Of a DNA stretch of 64,000 nt, positions 61,219 through 64,000 are shown piece by piece. A program made the translations under genes and the position numbers. Each line of letters opens with the position of its first letter. Within the stretch, counting starts at the first letter, position 1. This DNA comes from an uncultured Pseudomonadota bacterium (GTDB lineage Bacteria > Pseudomonadota > Gammaproteobacteria > Steroidobacterales > Steroidobacteraceae): the NCBI GenBank assembly GCA_903884105.1, contig CAISDJ010000088.1:41277-105276 (forward strand), read 5' to 3'. Below the pieces are notes generated by a model. That model was given only the letters and a program-made list of their open reading frames with translations, had not been told where the DNA came from and made no database searches.

Positions 61219-61542
61219 TCAGCGTTCCAGCAACTTCAGCTTGTCAGGCTTGCCGTCCCACGACTTGGCGTCGGCGGGCGCGTCCTTCTTTTCCGTGATC
61301 ACCGGCCATGCTTTGGTCAGTTCGGCATTCAGCGCCTTGAAGTGCTCCTGGCCCGCCGGTAACTCTTCCTCGGAGAAGATGGCTTCCGCCGGGCATTCTG
61401 GTTCGCAGAGCGTGCAGTCGATGCACTCGTCCGGATCGATGACCAGGAAGTTGGGGCCCACATGGAAGCAGTCCACCGGGCAGACCTCCACGCAGTCCAT
61501 GTATTTGCACTTGATGCAGTTTTCGGTGACGACAAAGGTCAT
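61219..61542 (-). CDS. fdxA: Seven-iron ferredoxin (3Fe-4S/4Fe-4S)
   Basis: 107 residues from ATG 61542 ([20 protein letters not shown]); the longer upstream frame is not used. Nine cysteines at 9, 12, 17, 21, 25, 40, 43, 46 and 50 give the FdxA pattern ([28 protein letters not shown]), with [13 protein letters not shown] between the clusters. The length is typical. A small soluble electron carrier; its partners are not in the window, though ETF and glycolate oxidase are nearby electron routes. Confidence 0.94.
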   Translation of the reverse strand: MTFVVTENCIKCKYMDCVEVCPVDCFHVGPNFLVIDPDECIDCTLCEPECPAEAIFSEEELPAGQEHFKALNAELTKAWPVITEKKDAPADAKSWDGKPDKLKLLER

Positions 61543-61658
61543 CGGCGGACTCCAGACTTGGACAAGGGAAAGGGGCGACCCCCGCGAAGCAGCGCCGTAT
61601 TCTGCCAAACGCGGTGCGGACTGCAAGGACGCCGCAGGAAATACGCCATTCGCGACGT

Positions 61659-62207
61659 TCAGGATACGTGGGAATGGGCCCTGTCTATGGTGTCGTAATG
61701 GAGATCTTCCCGGCCTAGGCGGCGGTCTTCCAGGTAGCGGCGCAGGGCAAACTCGACGCTGCGGAAGGCGATATCCTCCCACGGAATCTCTGCTTCGGTG
61801 CACAGCCTGACCTCGAGGCTTTCCGGGCCAGCCCCGATGTTTGGATCGATGAGCTGTGCGCGGAACATGACGTGAACCTGGTGGGCGTGGAGTACCGAAA
61901 CAATGGCCAGAATCGACCCGATCTCAACCTTCGCCAGGGCTTCCTCCATGGCCTCGCGCGCAGCTGCCTGCTGGATCGTCTCGCGGTTCTCCATGAAACC
62001 GGCCGGAAAGGTCCAGTAGCCCTTGCGCGGCTCGATGGCCCGCCTGCACAGCACGATCCTGCCCTGCCACTCCGGGATGCAACCCGCGATGATTCTAGGG
62101 TTTTCGTAGTGAATGGTCTTGCAGACCGTGCACACGAAGCGCGGCAGGTGATCGCCTTCCGGCACGGCTACGGTGACGGGCTGGCCGCAGGAAGAGCAGA
62201 ATTTCAA
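61659..62207 (-). CDS. NUDIX hydrolase with N-terminal zinc ribbon
   Basis: 182 residues, ATG 62207. Zinc-ribbon cysteines in [11 protein letters not shown] and [14 protein letters not shown] precede [20 protein letters not shown] and the NUDIX box [21 protein letters not shown]. The final Gly of the classical box is Ala (EEA). The arrangement resembles the NADH pyrophosphatase-like group (YPRINPRIIAG-type), so NAD(H) or a nucleotide is a likely substrate. It starts 198 bases before etfB in the opposite direction. Confidence 0.88.
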   Translation of the reverse strand: MKFCSSCGQPVTVAVPEGDHLPRFVCTVCKTIHYENPRIIAGCIPEWQGRIVLCRRAIEPRKGYWTFPAGFMENRETIQQAAAREAMEEALAKVEIGSILAIVSVLHAHQVHVMFRAQLIDPNIGAGPESLEVRLCTEAEIPWEDIAFRSVEFALRRYLEDRRLGREDLHYDTIDRAHSHVS

Positions 62208-62405
62208 GTGGTGGGCCTTGGGGTGGAAAAACGGTCGTCACGGAGCATCGACAGCATAGCGCCTCGGGTTGATCGATCACCACCCGCCGACCGAACCCCT
62301 GACGGTTCCGCCTGTAGTACGGATCGTCAATGGAGGGCCGTCCTGCCGGGTCTTGCTTTACACTAACGGACCCGATCCTCGGGGCGGCAGCGGGAGAGCT
62401 CAAGC

Positions 62406-63158
62406 GTGCGCAGGGTGTTGGTAGGAGTGAAGCGCGTCGTGGACTACAACGTCCGCATCCGGGTCAAGCCGGACGGTACCGGCGTGGCTCTCGATGGCGT
62501 CAAGATGAGTATCAACCCGTTCGACGAGATCGGACTGGAAGAAGCCCTGCGCATCAAGGAGCGAGGCCACGCCGACGAAGTGGTAGCTGTGAGCATTGGC
62601 CCTGATGACGTGCAGCAGCAGCTGAGGACCGCACTTGCGATGGGTGCCGACAGGGCCATCCAGGTCAGGACGACCTCGGCAATCGAACCCTTGCAGGCGG
62701 CACGGATCTTCCTGCAACTGGTCGAGAAGGAGCAGCCGTCTGTGGTGATCCTTGGCAAGCAGGCGATTGACGACGACAACAGCCAGACGGGGCAGATGCT
62801 CGCAGCGTTGTGGGATCGCCCGCAGGCGACGTTCGCGTCGAAGATCGAGATCAATGGCGCGGTTGCCGTGGTGACGCGGGAAGTGGACGCCGGACTTGAG
62901 AAGATCGAGGTCGACCTGCCTGCCGTATTCACCACCGACCTTCGGCTCAACGAACCCCGCTACGTCAAATTGCCGGAAATCATGAAGGCAAAGAAGAAAC
63001 CCCTCGATGTCCTCGACGTGGCTGCGCTCGGGATCGACCTCACCGAAACCCTGAAGGTGGTCAAATATGAGCCCCCTTCGCAGCGGACTCGCGGGGTCAT
63101 GGTGAAAAGCGCTGCCGAGCTGGTGGCGCAGCTCCGGGCAAAGGGAATTCTGCAGTGA
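62406..63158 (+). CDS. etfB: Electron transfer flavoprotein beta subunit
   Basis: 250 residues, GTG-near start at 62406, with GAGAGC upstream. Begins VLVGVKRVVDYNVRIRVKPD and contains GVKMSINPFDEIGLEEALRI, VVILGKQAIDDDNSQTGQML and the C-terminal ADP/AMP-binding strand. Beta subunits bind AMP and hold part of the FAD site. The stop overlaps the GTG of etfA. Electrons from acyl-CoA and other dehydrogenases pass to the ETF-QO encoded at 52836-54431. Confidence 0.94.
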   Translation: MRRVLVGVKRVVDYNVRIRVKPDGTGVALDGVKMSINPFDEIGLEEALRIKERGHADEVVAVSIGPDDVQQQLRTALAMGADRAIQVRTTSAIEPLQAARIFLQLVEKEQPSVVILGKQAIDDDNSQTGQMLAALWDRPQATFASKIEINGAVAVVTREVDAGLEKIEVDLPAVFTTDLRLNEPRYVKLPEIMKAKKKPLDVLDVAALGIDLTETLKVVKYEPPSQRTRGVMVKSAAELVAQLRAKGILQ

Positions 63159-64000
63159 GTACAGTACTGATTGTTGCTGAGCATGACGGGCATCGCCTGA
63201 GCGCGGCGACGGCTCGCACCGTCACGTGCGCCAATCAGATTCCAGGCGCGGCCGTCACGATCGTCGTCCTCGCAGCCGAACCCGCTGCCGTCGCGAAAGA
63301 AGCTGCGGCGCTTGCCGGAGTCCAGCGAGTATTGACGATCACGCAAGCAGGCAATACGCATACGTTGGCGGCCGTGCTTGCGCCCCAGATTGCCGAGCTT
63401 GCTGCCGGGTTCACCCACCTGCTGGCGGCATCCACGACGTTTGGCAAGGACGTCATGCCGCGCGTAGCTGCCCTGCTCAATACCTCCCAGATCAGCGACC
63501 TGATGGCGGTTGAAGGTGAGCGCCGCTTCCGCCGGCCGATCTATGCAGGCAACGCGATCGTGACCATCGAGGTGCCGCCCGGGGCAAAAGTAGTGGCGAC
63601 CGTCCGCGCCGCCTCGTTTGTGGCCGCTGCCCAAGGTGGTAGCGCGGCGATCGAGTCTGCGACCGTCAAAGCCGTATTGCCTCGGCACACGCGCTTCATC
63701 GGTGTTGAATCGGGAGCAACGGACAGGCCCGATCTTCAAAGTGCGGCACGCGTTGTTTCGGGGGGGCGAGCACTTGGCAGTGCCGAAAACTTCAAGCACA
63801 TCTACAGTCTCGCCGACAAGCTCGGCGCGGCAGTCGGCGCTTCACGGGCGGCGGTGGACGCAGGCTACGTGCCGAACGAACTGCAGGTCGGGCAGACAGG
63901 CAAGATCATCGCGCCGGAACTCTATGTGGCGGTCGGGATCTCTGGTGCTATCCAGCATCTCACCGGCATCAAGGATGCGCGCACGATCGTTGCCATCAAC
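63155..64000 (+). CDS. etfA: Electron transfer flavoprotein alpha subunit (3' end outside window)
   Basis: GTG 63155 overlaps the etfB stop, and the frame is open to the last base (282 codons; family length about 310), so roughly 30 residues are missing. MSTVLIVAEHDGHRLSAATA, LAASTTFGKDVMPRVAALLN, FRRPIYAGNAIVTIEVPPGA and the FAD-binding AAVGASRAAVDAGYVPNELQ, VGQTGKIIAPELYVAVGISG and IQHLTGIKDARTIVAIN are typical. It carries the FAD of the ETF dimer. Confidence 0.94.
   Translation, partial: MSTVLIVAEHDGHRLSAATARTVTCANQIPGAAVTIVVLAAEPAAVAKEAAALAGVQRVLTITQAGNTHTLAAVLAPQIAELAAGFTHLLAASTTFGKDVMPRVAALLNTSQISDLMAVEGERRFRRPIYAGNAIVTIEVPPGAKVVATVRAASFVAAAQGGSAAIESATVKAVLPRHTRFIGVESGATDRPDLQSAARVVSGGRALGSAENFKHIYSLADKLGAAVGASRAAVDAGYVPNELQVGQTGKIIAPELYVAVGISGAIQHLTGIKDARTIVAIN

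Overview
The window is GC-rich, densely coded proteobacterial chromosome with short intergenic gaps and many ATGA/GTGA start-stop overlaps. Housekeeping genes (xerD, dsbC, fdxA, zapE, gpmA, yebC, etfBA, an ETF-quinone oxidoreductase), the Pseudomonas-like spuI/spuABC polyamine block, TonB-dependent receptors and the exported protein families suggest a gammaproteobacterium; a Steroidobacteraceae/Nevskiales-like lineage is my guess, not proven. I saw no tRNA, rRNA, CRISPR array, insertion sequence or prophage.

Layout. 1-6 kb: end of a TonB-dependent receptor, a Tat-exported PhoD-like phosphatase, then leftward yebC, nnrU, a TauE/SafE exporter and a diguanylate cyclase. 6.2-9 kb: a decayed fructose-1,6-bisphosphatase remnant, a secreted cytochrome c, and a leftward trio of membrane proteins: a 161-residue protein, a 39-residue single-span protein not previously listed, and a 471-residue protein built from a tandem duplication plus a domain like the 161-residue neighbour. 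9-15.8 kb: putrescine catabolism (puuB and spuI leftward; spuA, spuB, spuC rightward). 16-24.2 kb: a tightly coupled cluster of transglutaminase-DUF2126, circularly permuted ATP-grasp/alpha-E, a second transglutaminase and a ModF-like double ABC ATPase. 24.2-29.4 kb: a TetR regulator divergent from four exported proteins (two related proteins of unknown function, a metallo-beta-lactamase-fold enzyme and an alpha/beta hydrolase). 29.5-36.1 kb: glycolate/glyoxylate use, glcD-glcE-glcF-glcB-glcG, all leftward. 36.4-42.7 kb: a LysR/NmrA divergent pair, a PQQ dehydrogenase, a serine/threonine dehydratase, a further 161-type membrane protein and a PhzF protein. 42.7-47 kb: a long imperfect palindrome, then a TPP riboswitch heading a thiamine uptake operon (TonB receptor, YkoF-like protein, PnuT-type permease, kinase). 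47-64 kb: core metabolism: 2Fe-2S ferredoxin, gpmA, a branched-chain-type 2-oxo acid dehydrogenase (E1alpha, E1beta, E2), zapE, ETF-QO, two M16 peptidases, an SDR reductase, an acyltransferase, xerD, dsbC, fdxA, a NUDIX hydrolase, etfB and the start of etfA.

How it fits together. Several blocks feed the respiratory chain (ETF and ETF-QO, glycolate oxidase, PQQ dehydrogenase, cytochrome c). The thiamine operon is a complete predicted route from outer membrane to phosphorylation, and supplies the cofactor of the 2-oxo acid dehydrogenase. The least understood parts are the duplicated membrane module near 7-9 kb, the transglutaminase/ATP-grasp cluster, the exported four-gene cluster, and two kinds of palindromic intergenic element.
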